This document shows, one piece after another, positions 52,497 to 61,837 of a stretch of 64,000 nt of DNA. How positions within the stretch are numbered: position 1 is the stretch's first letter; every line of letters begins with the position of its first letter. Location: NCBI RefSeq assembly GCF_040544485.1, contig NZ_JBDZDV010000001.1, positions 248,001 through 312,000 of the forward strand, written 5' to 3'. This DNA is from Lacicoccus halitifaciens (lineage in GTDB: Bacteria > Bacillota > Bacilli > Staphylococcales > Salinicoccaceae). The position numbers and the translations under genes were made by a program. The notes below the pieces were generated by a model that saw only the letters and a list, made by a program, of their open reading frames with translations, made no database searches and was not told where the DNA came from.

Positions 52497-52808
52497 TTAA
52501 ATATTCATATTTGTCCGGACTTCCAGGAATTCTCTGTCTTTAAGACAAAGCGGAGTATAATAAATCTGCAGATCCTCTTCGCACTCTTCGCAGTATTCCA
52601 GTTCACATGCATTGAAAAAAGCGCAGAGGCCATACTTGCCTTTCTGACAGGAATGAAATTCCGCGGTCATTTCTTCCACAAGCTGTCTGTAATACCGGAT
52701 CATGGCATCCTCGGAATCGAAATTCCTGATGTCGGTCAGATCTTCCTGCCATCCTTCAAATAGCCACCAACCTTCATAATCAGCTTTTAAAACGGCCACT
52801 TGATACAT
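52497..52808 (-). CDS. DUF1033 family protein
   Basis: A 103-residue protein starting MYQVAVLKADYEGWWLFEGW, the recognisable start of DUF1033 proteins from Bacillales. The C-terminal half has a Cys cluster (Cys residues in FNACELEYCEECEEDL) that could bind metal, though no function is known. ATG 52808 has TAGGAG upstream; the same frame continues further upstream under acyP but that part is antisense. It lies between cspA and acyP as in staphylococci. Confidence 0.85.
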   Translation of the reverse strand: MYQVAVLKADYEGWWLFEGWQEDLTDIRNFDSEDAMIRYYRQLVEEMTAEFHSCQKGKYGLCAFFNACELEYCEECEEDLQIYYTPLCLKDREFLEVRTNMNI

Positions 52809-52914
52809 TTTTAAAACTCCTAACCGGTTCATTAAGATAATAGTCATATTATATACGCGAATAATTAGCAATATCAAGCAGAAACTTTTATAATTGTTAA
52901 TAAGAGGTGGGAAC

Positions 52915-53184
52915 ATGGAAGCTAGATTGATTACTTTAAGTGGAAGAGTACAGGGTGTCGGGTTCAGGTACCACACTAAAACCATTGCTGATCGATACGG
53001 GATAAAGGGATATGCCAAAAATTTGACGGCGGATGTCGAAGTGTTCGCACAAGGAGAAGTCTCGTCTCTTGAACGGTTCATTGATGAGGTGGTTGACGGT
53101 CCTGCGCCTGCATCCCGTATAGAAGAGTATACAGTGAATTCTGCAGAACCGGAAGAGAAATACACTGACTTTAAAACTTTATGA
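52915..53184 (+). CDS. acyP: Acylphosphatase
   Basis: An 89-residue hydrolase of acyl phosphates. The phosphate-binding loop GRVQGVGFRYHT with Arg18 and the catalytic Asn36 in GYAKNLTADVEVFAQG are both present. AGAGGTG lies before ATG 52915. It leads a short run with xpaC and telA, as in S. aureus. Confidence 0.95.
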   Translation: MEARLITLSGRVQGVGFRYHTKTIADRYGIKGYAKNLTADVEVFAQGEVSSLERFIDEVVDGPAPASRIEEYTVNSAEPEEKYTDFKTL

Positions 53185-53203
53185 TGATTGCAGGTGTTAA
53201 CAT

Positions 53204-53962
53204 ATGAAATTCAACATTTCACGTTGGACTGCAGCCTTAGTCGCCATACCGACTTCAATCGTGACCGGTCTGGCATCAATGCTTGCTCTGGATCTTCATC
53301 TGTTCTTTGACCTGCTGGTCGGTACAGGTGGATTTTTTGCAGCTTACTTCCCCACCCAGTCTGTCAGTTTCAACAGGCAGCTGAGGGAGTACGGTTTGAA
53401 TAAAAGTGAGTATAAGTATATACGGTCCCAACTGAAAGAAGCAAAAGAAAAGATGAACCGTCTCAGGCAGAGCTACTACAATATACGTACGTTGAAAGAT
53501 GCAAAGCTCATCTTCGATATCAACCGCATAGTCAAATCCATCGTCACTACAGTCGAAGATGATCCAAAAGTCTTTTACAATGTACAGCAGTTCTTCCATT
53601 CCAATCTGGACTCGGCGGTGAATACCATCGAACAGTACTTGTTCTTATACAGGATGCCGGGGAAATCCAAGGAGGAAAAAATCAAGCTGCATGAGACGAG
53701 GTTGTCCATGCTCGAGCTGAAGCGGACGCTGCAATCCAACCTCTCCCATATGAACCGTCCGGCTTACCAGTCACTGGAAGTCGAAAAGGACCTCATCAGC
53801 CTGAACAGGAAACGGGCCGGCAGGAACATGCAGCTCGAAAACAAAATGGATGAGCAAAAGGTGAATATTTCTGACCAGGAACGGGAAGAGGTCAGCATCC
53901 CCAGACAGGAAAGGGAAAAAGTAAAAGTGTTTAGGAGTGACAATAATGAATCAGAAAAATGA
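53204..53962 (+). CDS. xpaC: XpaC family protein (5-bromo-4-chloroindolyl phosphate hydrolysis type)
   Basis: A 252-residue protein with two membrane helices at the start (about residues 9-30 and 31-48) and a long charged helical cytosolic domain (KYIRSQLKEAKEKMNRLRQSYYNI). The name comes from a phenotype in Bacillus; the biochemical role is unknown. It is followed, with a 17-base overlap, by telA, the constant partner of XpaC in Firmicutes. The final 35 residues are very acidic-basic and low-complexity. Confidence 0.88.
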   Translation: MKFNISRWTAALVAIPTSIVTGLASMLALDLHLFFDLLVGTGGFFAAYFPTQSVSFNRQLREYGLNKSEYKYIRSQLKEAKEKMNRLRQSYYNIRTLKDAKLIFDINRIVKSIVTTVEDDPKVFYNVQQFFHSNLDSAVNTIEQYLFLYRMPGKSKEEKIKLHETRLSMLELKRTLQSNLSHMNRPAYQSLEVEKDLISLNRKRAGRNMQLENKMDEQKVNISDQEREEVSIPRQEREKVKVFRSDNNESEK

Positions 53963-55139
53963 TAATGATTTGAAGGATCAGCTTCTGAGTGATCCGTTTA
54001 GCACGGCGTCAACTTCAGAGTACCCTGCCCTGCAGCCGGAAAAGGCAGAAACCGGCGGGGAGAGGGAAAACAATGTATTGACCACTTTCAAAGAACAGTT
54101 CAGCGAAGAAGATATGAAGCGCATCCAAGATATAAAATCAAAGATCGAGCCTCTCGACAATGATGCACTCATCACCTATGGTTCCAACGCCCAGCAGGCG
54201 TTGTCCAAGTTCTCCCATCAGATGCTGAACGAAGTCCAGTCGAAAGATGTCGGCCCCATCGGCGATACACTTGAGAACCTGATGAAGAAGCTGAAAGAGA
54301 TTGATCCCGATGAGCTGACGAATGAGAAAAAGAATATAGTCAGCCGTCTGTTCGGCAGAATGAAAAAATCAGTCAATGAACTGATTTCGAAGCATCAGAG
54401 CGTCGCTTCCCAGGTGGACCGCATCAGCATACAGCTGGAACACGCTAAAGAAGTGCTGATCAAAGATGTACACATGCTTGATAATTTATATGATCAGAAC
54501 AAAGATTATTTCGACGCGATAAACATCTATATCGCAGCGGCTGAGCTGAAGAAGGAAGAAATAGAATCAGAAGTTCTGCCTGCATTGAGGGCGAAGGCGG
54601 ATGAATCCGGAAATCAAATGGATGTCCAGGACGTCAATGACATGATGCAGTATTTGAACCGTCTTGAAAAAAGGATTCATGATTTGAAACTTTCAAGGCA
54701 GATCACCCTGCAGTCGGCACCACAGATCAGGATGATACAAAACATCAACCAGACACTCGCCGAAAAGATACAGAGTTCCATACTGACAAGCATTCCTTTA
54801 TGGAAAAACCAGATGGCGATTGCACTCACCCTGCTCCGCCAGGAGTCTGCATCGAAGGCACAGCAGGCAGTGACCAACACCACCAATGATCTGCTGACTA
54901 AAAACTCAGAGATGCTGAAGCAGAATTCCCTGCGCACAGCGCGTGAAAATGAACGGGGTATCGTGGATATAGAAACACTGAAAACGACTCAGGAAAACCT
55001 TGTCACAACCATCGAAGAGACACTCCAGATCCAGGCAGAAGGTTCCCAGAAACGTAAAGAAGCGGAGACAGAACTCGTTCAAATGGAAGAAGATCTGAAG
55101 AAGAGACTGCTGCAGCTGAAGGAAGAACACAGGTACTGA
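53946..55139 (+). CDS. telA: TelA/KlaA family toxic-anion (tellurite) resistance protein
   Basis: A 397-residue soluble helical protein matching the TelA family (Bacillus YceH). It is mostly coiled-coil (about residues 130-380), with NQTLAEKIQSSILTSIPLWKNQMAIALTLLRQ as the clear family block. The family is linked to tellurite, nisin and antibiotic tolerance, but mechanism is unknown. ATG 53946 follows AGGAG and overlaps the xpaC end, so the two are likely translated together and may form a membrane-associated pair. Confidence 0.93.
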   Translation: MNQKNDNDLKDQLLSDPFSTASTSEYPALQPEKAETGGERENNVLTTFKEQFSEEDMKRIQDIKSKIEPLDNDALITYGSNAQQALSKFSHQMLNEVQSKDVGPIGDTLENLMKKLKEIDPDELTNEKKNIVSRLFGRMKKSVNELISKHQSVASQVDRISIQLEHAKEVLIKDVHMLDNLYDQNKDYFDAINIYIAAAELKKEEIESEVLPALRAKADESGNQMDVQDVNDMMQYLNRLEKRIHDLKLSRQITLQSAPQIRMIQNINQTLAEKIQSSILTSIPLWKNQMAIALTLLRQESASKAQQAVTNTTNDLLTKNSEMLKQNSLRTARENERGIVDIETLKTTQENLVTTIEETLQIQAEGSQKRKEAETELVQMEEDLKKRLLQLKEEHRY

Positions 55140-55143
55140 CCAG

Positions 55144-55182
55144 AAAAACGGTGCATCCCACAATGGGATGCACCGTTTTTTT
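55144..55182. terminator. Terminator after telA
   Basis: A 17-bp stem (AAAAACGGTGCATCCCA with TGGGATGCACCGTTTTT, CAA loop) between convergent genes. Confidence 0.93.
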
Positions 55183-55188
55183 ATCGTT

Positions 55189-56121
55189 TTAGAACAGCTG
55201 CATCGAAAGGAAAATGACGAATGTCACTGTGATGCTGCTCAGCAGTGTACTGTAAAGTACAATTTGGGCATGGAGTTCAGGTTCAACATCGTATTCCAGT
55301 GCAAGGGTTGCTGTATTCCTGGACGTCGGGAAGGCACTTGCAATGAACAGTGATTGTGCGATGACACCATCAAGCCCTATCGTGAATATTAAAATCAGCG
55401 CCACAACCGGCCCGATGACCAGGCGTCCGAAAAGGCTCCAGGGAATCACTTTATGGAATGTGCGGATCTTTATGCTTTCAAGCTGTGCACCGAGCAGAAT
55501 CAGGGCGAGAGCGGCGAATCCGCCTGCCAGCTGTTCAATCGGCACAAGCAGGAAAGTTGGTATCGGTGCATCGAATATTTTAAACAAAATCGCAATCGCG
55601 AGCGCATGTATGATTGGCAGTTTAAGCAGATCACGGAGCAGCTCGATGATCGATTTTGAAGCGGAAATCAAGTTATAAAGCCCGTAAGTGAATGTAAGCA
55701 GGTTCTGGACAACAAGCACGATGATCTGCACCGAGACGCCGAGCGGATTCGAACTGAAGACCAGCTGGCTGACCGGCAGTCCGTAGTTTCCGGAGTTCAT
55801 GAGGGAAATGCTGTTTTTAAGGGCGGTCGCTTCCCCGTTTTCCAGGTTCAACAGACGGCTCAAAATATTGCTCAGTATGATCAGAATGCTGATGAACAGT
55901 GATAAATAAAGGAAGAGCTGGATAACCAAAGAGAAATTGATTTCTGCATGATAAATATTGATGAAGACCGCGGCGGGCATGAAGCAATATGTGACGAGAT
56001 TGGCGATCGGTCTCAGCCTGAACTGGAATTTCCTTTGAAGCAGAAGGCCAATCCCTAGAAGTATCAAAATGGGGACGATGACGTCCATAAAGACGGGAAT
56101 GATATAATTCAATCCGATCAT
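55189..56121 (-). CDS. AEC (auxin efflux carrier) family permease
   Basis: A 310-residue membrane protein with about ten helices in two five-helix halves. Family signs are NSGNYGLPVSQLVF in the middle, the repeated proline-bearing helices and ASAFPTSRNTATLALEYDV near the end. Bacterial AEC carriers move malate, malonate or other organic acids; substrate not inferable here. The start is uncertain: ATG 56121 is preceded only by a weak AAAAGAG with no spacing. Transcribed alone toward telA. Confidence 0.85.
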   Translation of the reverse strand: MIGLNYIIPVFMDVIVPILILLGIGLLLQRKFQFRLRPIANLVTYCFMPAAVFINIYHAEINFSLVIQLFLYLSLFISILIILSNILSRLLNLENGEATALKNSISLMNSGNYGLPVSQLVFSSNPLGVSVQIIVLVVQNLLTFTYGLYNLISASKSIIELLRDLLKLPIIHALAIAILFKIFDAPIPTFLLVPIEQLAGGFAALALILLGAQLESIKIRTFHKVIPWSLFGRLVIGPVVALILIFTIGLDGVIAQSLFIASAFPTSRNTATLALEYDVEPELHAQIVLYSTLLSSITVTFVIFLSMQLF

Positions 56122-56211
56122 CTCTTTTCTATATCATAAGATAATCTTATTATATCATGGATAAATCATAAGAAATAGTATTGTGATGATACGAAAAACT
56201 TATAACTCACA

Positions 56212-56242
56212 ATAAAAAAGCGACGCACAATATGCGTCGCTT
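56212..56242 (-). terminator. Terminator of brnQ
   Basis: AAGCGACGCA pairs with TGCGTCGCTT; the minus strand then runs into six Ts. Confidence 0.88.
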
Positions 56243-56254
56243 AAAATATTTTAA

Positions 56255-57580
56255 TCAAGTATATGTCACTCTCGGTTTCTTCATTCCAATCAGATAACCG
56301 ATAATGTATCCGATGATCACGAGAGGAATCCATTCAAATGAAGCATTGAACAGCGGCAGCGCTTCAAGGAATGGCATCTCAGCCCATCCATTCCGGTGCA
56401 CCACTGCCAGTATGCTTGTGATTAGAACCAAAACAACCGGTATTTGAAGCGCAAGACGCGGCGTCGGTACAAAATAACTGACAATCAATAATAATACGGA
56501 TGTCATGGCAATCGGATAAATGATGGACAATACAGGTACACTTGTCGTTATAACCTGATCCAGTCCCTGGTTTGCAAGTCCGAATGATATCAATGTGAAG
56601 ATGACTACAAACACTCTGTAAGGCACTTTAGATACTATGCTGTTGAAATATTCACTTACGGCTACGATTAGACCCGCACCCGTAGTGATACATGCGAGTA
56701 ACACGATCAGACCCAGTAAAATTGCCCCGAACCCGCCATATGCATCGGCTGATATATATGTCAGCAGGAAGGTTCCGAGATTCTGCTCATCAGGTGCTGT
56801 ACCTTCAAGGTTGACCCGGTTACCGAGCCAGCCCAGTGACACATAAACAAGACCGAGGAGCAATGCTGCCAGTGAAGCAGATTTGATCGTACCGAATAAC
56901 AGTGCTTTCCTGCTTTTGACTCCGGTGTCGCGTATTGCATTCAGGACGATGACGGAAAAGGCGATCGCGGCGATTGCATCCATCGTCAAGTAACCTTCCG
57001 TAAAGCCTGCTGAGAATGGCGCTTCCGTATTGAACCCTTCCCCGGCAGGATTCACAGGGTTGGCTATGTACATTGTAATCGCTGTAATCACAAGCAGTGC
57101 AATCGAGATCAGCAGTAACGGCGTAAGTATTTTACCAATGCTGTCCGCAATGGATCTCGGATTCCAGCTCAGTGCAAACACGATTATGAAGAACAGGAGT
57201 GAAAATACAAGAAGCGATACCCCGCTCGGCGAATCCAGGAATGGAATCACGCTCATTTCATATGCTGTCGTTGCAGTCCTCGGTATGGCGAAGAACGGTC
57301 CGATCGTCAGGTAAATGACCACGAGCAGCCCGACGGCAAAAGCCGGATGGATTGCTTTCAGTGATTCTTTATAACCTTCTTTGGAGATCGACCCCACGAT
57401 GACACCGAGTAAAGGCAGCCCGACGCCTGTGATGACGAAGCCCAATATTGCGAGCCAGAAATATTCACCACTTACAAAGCCGAGACCCGGTGGGAATATT
57501 AAGTTACCTGCACCAAAGAACATTGCAAATAACATGAAACCTACTATAAAAACATTTTTCGTACTCATTTTTGTATCCAT
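56255..57580 (-). CDS. brnQ: Branched-chain amino acid transport system II carrier (LIVCS)
   Basis: A 441-residue Na+-coupled carrier with 12 helices for leucine, isoleucine and valine. The N-terminus FMLFAMFFGAGNLIFPPGLG and YLTIGPFFAIPRTATTAYE are signature blocks. ATG 57580 follows CGGGGG; a second ATG four codons on is possible. A perfect TATAAT lies about 25 bases upstream of the Shine-Dalgarno; a sequence overlapping it matches the CodY box at only 10 of 15 positions, too weak to call. Confidence 0.93.
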   Translation of the reverse strand: MDTKMSTKNVFIVGFMLFAMFFGAGNLIFPPGLGFVSGEYFWLAILGFVITGVGLPLLGVIVGSISKEGYKESLKAIHPAFAVGLLVVIYLTIGPFFAIPRTATTAYEMSVIPFLDSPSGVSLLVFSLLFFIIVFALSWNPRSIADSIGKILTPLLLISIALLVITAITMYIANPVNPAGEGFNTEAPFSAGFTEGYLTMDAIAAIAFSVIVLNAIRDTGVKSRKALLFGTIKSASLAALLLGLVYVSLGWLGNRVNLEGTAPDEQNLGTFLLTYISADAYGGFGAILLGLIVLLACITTGAGLIVAVSEYFNSIVSKVPYRVFVVIFTLISFGLANQGLDQVITTSVPVLSIIYPIAMTSVLLLIVSYFVPTPRLALQIPVVLVLITSILAVVHRNGWAEMPFLEALPLFNASFEWIPLVIIGYIIGYLIGMKKPRVTYT

Positions 57581-57692
57581 GTGTGAGCCCCCGTATAATC
57601 TGAAATTATAGAACTATTCTATCTCATTCAATCAATAAAGTCCATAAGATTTTAAACTTTCAGATTTCAGACTATATTTCAATTGATGTAAA

Positions 57693-59444
57693 TTAATTTA
57701 TAAGCGACAACAATATCTTTTTAAGCGTATTGGCGACTGCATGTGCCATTTCATGGGCATGCGCCACCAGGATGGTGTTGTTGCCATATATATTCCTGAT
57801 GGATTCAATGGTCTGTTCATCGCTTTCCTCACTGATGAAGACATTGACGATATGAATGTTCTCCCTTTTTGCGATATTGACCGCCTCATGCGTATCTACT
57901 ATACCACTCTGGTTATAATCCTCTGCACTTGGCAGACCGTCGGAGAACATGATGATGAAACGGTCGCTTTCACTTCGCGCCCTCAATAAGGAAATTTCAT
58001 GCTTCAATATGAAACCATCCCTGTTGTCACCGGATGCATCGATATCCAGTATGGATACAGGATGATAATAATTGGATTTGTCAAAATCCATATGCTCATA
58101 CACCCTGTTCGGAAAGTTCTCCGGACCGACCTCAAAGGTGTCTTCGTGATGTGAAATGATCCTGTGCTTTATATTCAGTGATTTCAAAATGTGATTGAAG
58201 ACGATGACACCCGAAATCGCATTTTCCAGGTGGGGTTCCATTGAAAAGGACCGGTCGACAACGAGTGTGAAGACGGCATCAATTTCCCTCGACTCCGAAC
58301 GCTCTTTGACGAACAGTTTATGACTCCCTTCGACAATGGGCATCGTCGGGTTTTTCATCAATTTTCCGTTCGATTGGTTCATGCGGATTTCGTTCTGCTT
58401 ATGATTCAAAAGCTGCTGGAGGTCGCCGACCGCCTGCCTGGCCACACCTGTATACTGATTGTAAAGTTCCCTGTACTTCTGGTAGTCGCTCAGATTGATC
58501 TTTGGGGTGATTTTTTCCAGTACGGCATGGCGGTTTATCGAAGCTTTGTCCCTGAAGGTGTTATCCCCGCGGTTGCTTCCAAAACCTTCAGTGTAGTCAT
58601 CGACCTCATCGTCATACATGTTCACCTGCCTGCTTTTGGACCTCCGGGCATTGGCAGCATCCTGTACTTCGCCTAGGACAGTGGCATCCTTCACCGCCCC
58701 GCTCGTCTTTGTATCGACCGTGCTCTTTTCATCCTCATCGACCTGATCATTTTCCGAAGACAGCACCCCGGGGTCTTTCCTGAAGTCATTGCTTTTAATG
58801 AAGGCATCGATGTCGCTGAAGGAAATATCATGTATCGGGGTGAAACTGGAAGTATCGAGACCCGGTGTTTTGGTTATCTTATCGTAGAATGTTTCCGCTT
58901 TGATGATGCTTTCTTCAGTGGAGTCCGACTTCATATCAAAAGGGATGCCCGAATATTCAAAGGCATCCTCGTACTGCAGGATCTTCAGGTTCATATGGCG
59001 CAGGAAATCATCGGCTGAATTCTCTGTGTGCTTTGAATAATGCTGTCTTAAAATCCCGTCACCTTCCTTTAAGAGCCTTTTGATGACCGGTCTTTCATTC
59101 ACAGCACTTTTCCTCAACCTGAAGTATTCAATTGATAAAAATATCTGCCGTAAATATCCGTCACGAGTCATCATTTCAGCATACTTGGAATAATCCAGAG
59201 TTCCCGGTGCAGTGAAGTGCGTGTAGATATCATGTTTGAAGCCGTCAAGTTCAGTGATATCATTCCTATGCTTCCAGAACATACTGAAATTCAGGACATT
59301 CTTATACGGATTGAAGTAGGAATACTTCTGCACATTCACGGTCAGTTCCCCGTTCCTGAAAAGCAGGCGCGCAAGATCAGTCAGTTCCATCATATTTCTG
59401 GAATCGACCAGTTCATCGTTGAATTTGATAAAGGAATACGTCAT
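57693..59444 (-). CDS. VWA-domain protein (CobT/NorD-like) of unknown role
   Basis: A 583-residue protein whose C-terminal third is a von Willebrand A domain. The metal-site motif is Asp397-x-Ser399-x-Ser401 (VDRSFSM), followed by MFSDGLPSAEDYN. The N-terminal two thirds are helical with an acidic, low-complexity linker (about residues 230-300), like CobT/NorD proteins. It starts 10 bases after the MoxR-type ATPase stop; MoxR plus VWA pairs work as a chaperone for activating or maturing another protein, but the client is unknown. No cobalt chelatase or nitric oxide reductase genes are present, so the CobT/NorD names should not be taken literally. Confidence 0.85.
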   Translation of the reverse strand: MTYSFIKFNDELVDSRNMMELTDLARLLFRNGELTVNVQKYSYFNPYKNVLNFSMFWKHRNDITELDGFKHDIYTHFTAPGTLDYSKYAEMMTRDGYLRQIFLSIEYFRLRKSAVNERPVIKRLLKEGDGILRQHYSKHTENSADDFLRHMNLKILQYEDAFEYSGIPFDMKSDSTEESIIKAETFYDKITKTPGLDTSSFTPIHDISFSDIDAFIKSNDFRKDPGVLSSENDQVDEDEKSTVDTKTSGAVKDATVLGEVQDAANARRSKSRQVNMYDDEVDDYTEGFGSNRGDNTFRDKASINRHAVLEKITPKINLSDYQKYRELYNQYTGVARQAVGDLQQLLNHKQNEIRMNQSNGKLMKNPTMPIVEGSHKLFVKERSESREIDAVFTLVVDRSFSMEPHLENAISGVIVFNHILKSLNIKHRIISHHEDTFEVGPENFPNRVYEHMDFDKSNYYHPVSILDIDASGDNRDGFILKHEISLLRARSESDRFIIMFSDGLPSAEDYNQSGIVDTHEAVNIAKRENIHIVNVFISEESDEQTIESIRNIYGNNTILVAHAHEMAHAVANTLKKILLSLIN

Positions 59445-59454
59445 ATTTTAATCA

Positions 59455-60261
59455 CTACTCAAAATGTAATTTAAAAGCATTGTATATCGCCGTCTTCTCC
59501 TGGTCATTGTCCAGCTTATCTGTGACCGTCCGCTGCAGGGCTCTGTCTGGAGGAATCAGGGTGCTTAAATCTGAAAGGTCCAGCAAACTCCTCACACTGG
59601 ATGACTCCTTTGATATCTGGCCCTGCCTGGTCATCGTCACGAGATCTTTATGGAAGTCGGTCAGTCTCCTTAAAATGCCAGGATCATCCTGAAGACTTTG
59701 ATTTTCCAAAATTTCCAAAAGCGCATCATCGGATACATAGTCGATTTCCACGACATTGAAGCGGTTGAGCAGCGCTTCGTTCATGGGCATGGTGCCGGCG
59801 TAACCGATGTTTACCGCGGCAATGACGATGAAATCCTCATCGGCAGTGATCTCCTCCCCGGTCAAGGGGTTCATCAACGTCCTGCGGTAATCAAGGGCCG
59901 CGTTGAGTATCGGCAGCACTTCCGGTTTGGCCATGTTGATTTCATCGATATAGAGTATATGACCATTCTTCATTGCACGCACAACCGGTCCATCGACGAA
60001 GACGATCTCCTGCTGACCTTCTTCATACTCAATCGTCTTGAAACCGAGCAGGGATTCCATGTCAATATCGACAGAACAGTTGATGCTCACCATCTCACGC
60101 CCGAATTCGACGGCAAGGTCATCTGCAAGGCGGGTTTTCCCCGCCCCTGTCGGCCCTTTCAAAAGCAGATTTTTGCCGAGTTTCAGGATATTGAATGAAT
60201 CGTGGTGAATCGCCTCATCTTCATGCCTGAATTTAGATCCGGCCATTTCACTCATCCGCAT
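59455..60261 (-). CDS. MoxR-family AAA+ ATPase (NorQ/CbbQ-like)
   Basis: A 268-residue ATPase: Walker A GPTGAGKT (36-43), Walker B HILYIDEINMAKPEV, sensor 1 VIAAVNIGYAG and the arginine-bearing LNRFNVVEIDYV. The MoxR insertions fit the CbbQ/NorQ subclass. It acts with the downstream VWA protein. The start is ambiguous: ATG at 60261, 60255 or 60246, all overlapping the end of the preceding small gene, which implies coupling of the three genes. Confidence 0.9.
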   Translation of the reverse strand: MRMSEMAGSKFRHEDEAIHHDSFNILKLGKNLLLKGPTGAGKTRLADDLAVEFGREMVSINCSVDIDMESLLGFKTIEYEEGQQEIVFVDGPVVRAMKNGHILYIDEINMAKPEVLPILNAALDYRRTLMNPLTGEEITADEDFIVIAAVNIGYAGTMPMNEALLNRFNVVEIDYVSDDALLEILENQSLQDDPGILRRLTDFHKDLVTMTRQGQISKESSSVRSLLDLSDLSTLIPPDRALQRTVTDKLDNDQEKTAIYNAFKLHFE

Positions 60262-60457
60262 CTTCGAAGTAGGTCTTATAGTAACCGCCGACTTTGCCTG
60301 AATTATCTTTTACGAATATATACTCTTCGGTCTCGTTGACCACGGTATAAGTTTTGCCTTCAGTCAGCATATCGTTGACTTTATATTTCTCGGCATCCGT
60401 ATGTCTGACCTTCACTGTCCTCAAATTATTATCCTGCCATGTTTCATGTAACATCAT
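60248..60457 (-). CDS. Small DUF6501-like protein
   Basis: A 69-residue protein (MLHETWQDNNLRTVKVRHTDAEKYKV..., mostly beta in character) recognised as a short conserved Staphylococcaceae/Bacillales protein annotated DUF6501. GGAG lies 5 bases before ATG 60457 (ATG 60454 also possible). It overlaps the MoxR gene by 14 bases and heads the MoxR-VWA set. Function unknown; an adaptor role is speculation. Confidence 0.7.
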   Translation of the reverse strand: MMLHETWQDNNLRTVKVRHTDAEKYKVNDMLTEGKTYTVVNETEEYIFVKDNSGKVGGYYKTYFEDADE

Positions 60458-60501
60458 TCATTCTCCATTCATTTATTAAAGTCTCTATATTTTAACATAA
60501 T

Positions 60502-60535
60502 AAAAACAAGATACTGAAAATAGTATCTTGTTTTT
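60502..60535. terminator. Terminator after odhB
   Basis: AAAAACAAGATACT pairs with AGTATCTTGTTTTT. It ends odhAB on the minus strand and separates it from the DUF6501-MoxR-VWA set. Confidence 0.9.
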
Positions 60536-60542
60536 ATTGATT

Positions 60543-61835
60543 TTAACCTTCAAGTAAAAGATCTTCTGGATTTTCAATCAATTCTTTGATGGTTTTGAGG
60601 AAATTCACTGAATCTTTACCGTCGATCACTCTGTGGTCATAGCTCAGCGCGATGTACATCATCGGACGCACTTCAATGGATCCATCCGGCATTGCCACAG
60701 GGCGTTTCTGGATGGTGTGCATACCGAGGATGCCGGCCTGTGTACCGTTCATGATCGGTGTTGATAAGAGTGATCCGAATACACCACCGTTCGTAATCGT
60801 GAACGATCCTCCGGTCATTTCATCCAGGGATAGTTTTTTATCAATCGCCTTCGTTGCAAGGCCGGCGATATCTGCTTCTATTTCTGCAAAGGTTTTACGG
60901 TCACAGTCCCTTACAACCGGTACAACGAGCCCTTCCTCCGTAGAAACTGCAATACCGATATCGTAGAACTGTTTGTAGATCATTTCATCGCCGTCGATTT
61001 CCGCATTCACTGCAGGGAACTGTCTCAGGGCGGCCACTGAAGCTTTGGTGAAGAATGACATGAAGCCGAGTCTTGTGCCGTCATGCTTCTCCTGGAATGC
61101 TTCCTTTTTACGCTTTCTGAGTTCCATGACATTCGTCATGTCCACTTCGTTGAAAGTCGTCAGCATTGCAGTATTCTGCTTCACTTCGTGCAGGCGCTTG
61201 GCAATCGTCTGACGGCGTCTTGACATCTTCTCCCTGATGACAGGTTTTTCAGGCTGTGCATTGGCCTGCTGTTTCTCGGGCTTGCTTTCAGATTTTTTGC
61301 TTTCTGCTTCTTGATTCTTTTTGGAAGCCTCATGGTTCTCGACATCCTGGGAACGGACATGGCCTCTTGGATCTCCTGCACTGATCTCCTTAAGCGAGAG
61401 GCCTTTCTCACGTGCCAGTTTCCTTGCAGCAGGTGAAGCGACGATGCGGTCGGAACCTTCGTCTGAAGCCTCCCCACTTTCTTCTTTCTTCTCTTCTTTT
61501 GGTTCGTCTTTCTTTTCATCTTTGGAAGGGGCGTCCTTTTCTTCGTCTTTGGATTCGGAAGGTGTGCTCTCCTCTTTTTCCTCAGATGATGAAGCTTCAC
61601 CGCTTTCATCAACGACAGCGACGACCTGTCCTACTTCAACAGTGTCTCCTTCTTCTGCCCTCAGCTCTGTAATCACACCGGATTCTTCACTGATCACTTC
61701 GACGTTGACTTTATCCGTTTCAAGCTCAAGTATGTTTTCTCCTTTTTCTACGGAGTCACCCACACCTTTCAACCAGGACGCAATCGTCCCTTCTGTAATC
61801 GATTCAGCCAGTTCTGGAATTTTAACTTCTGCCAT
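60543..61835 (-). CDS. odhB: Dihydrolipoyllysine-residue succinyltransferase (2-oxoglutarate dehydrogenase E2)
   Basis: E2 core of 2-oxoglutarate dehydrogenase (430 residues). Domains: lipoyl domain with Lys42 in LETDKVNVEV (1-76), a very acidic Lys/Glu/Ser linker (about 78-128), E3/E1-binding domain (VASPAARKLAREKGL...DPRGHVRSQDVE, about 132-166), a second Lys/Gln-rich linker, and the catalytic domain with YDHRVIDGKDSV near the C-terminus. Its GGAGG lies inside the end of odhA, 2 bases ahead. The acidic linker is longer and more charged than in most species. Confidence 0.96.
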   Translation of the reverse strand: MAEVKIPELAESITEGTIASWLKGVGDSVEKGENILELETDKVNVEVISEESGVITELRAEEGDTVEVGQVVAVVDESGEASSSEEKEESTPSESKDEEKDAPSKDEKKDEPKEEKKEESGEASDEGSDRIVASPAARKLAREKGLSLKEISAGDPRGHVRSQDVENHEASKKNQEAESKKSESKPEKQQANAQPEKPVIREKMSRRRQTIAKRLHEVKQNTAMLTTFNEVDMTNVMELRKRKKEAFQEKHDGTRLGFMSFFTKASVAALRQFPAVNAEIDGDEMIYKQFYDIGIAVSTEEGLVVPVVRDCDRKTFAEIEADIAGLATKAIDKKLSLDEMTGGSFTITNGGVFGSLLSTPIMNGTQAGILGMHTIQKRPVAMPDGSIEVRPMMYIALSYDHRVIDGKDSVNFLKTIKELIENPEDLLLEG

Positions 61836-61837
61836 TA

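Noticed and set aside
57581..57692. CodY box near brnQ
   Set aside because: Best match has only 10 of 15 consensus positions; too weak although regulation would be plausible.
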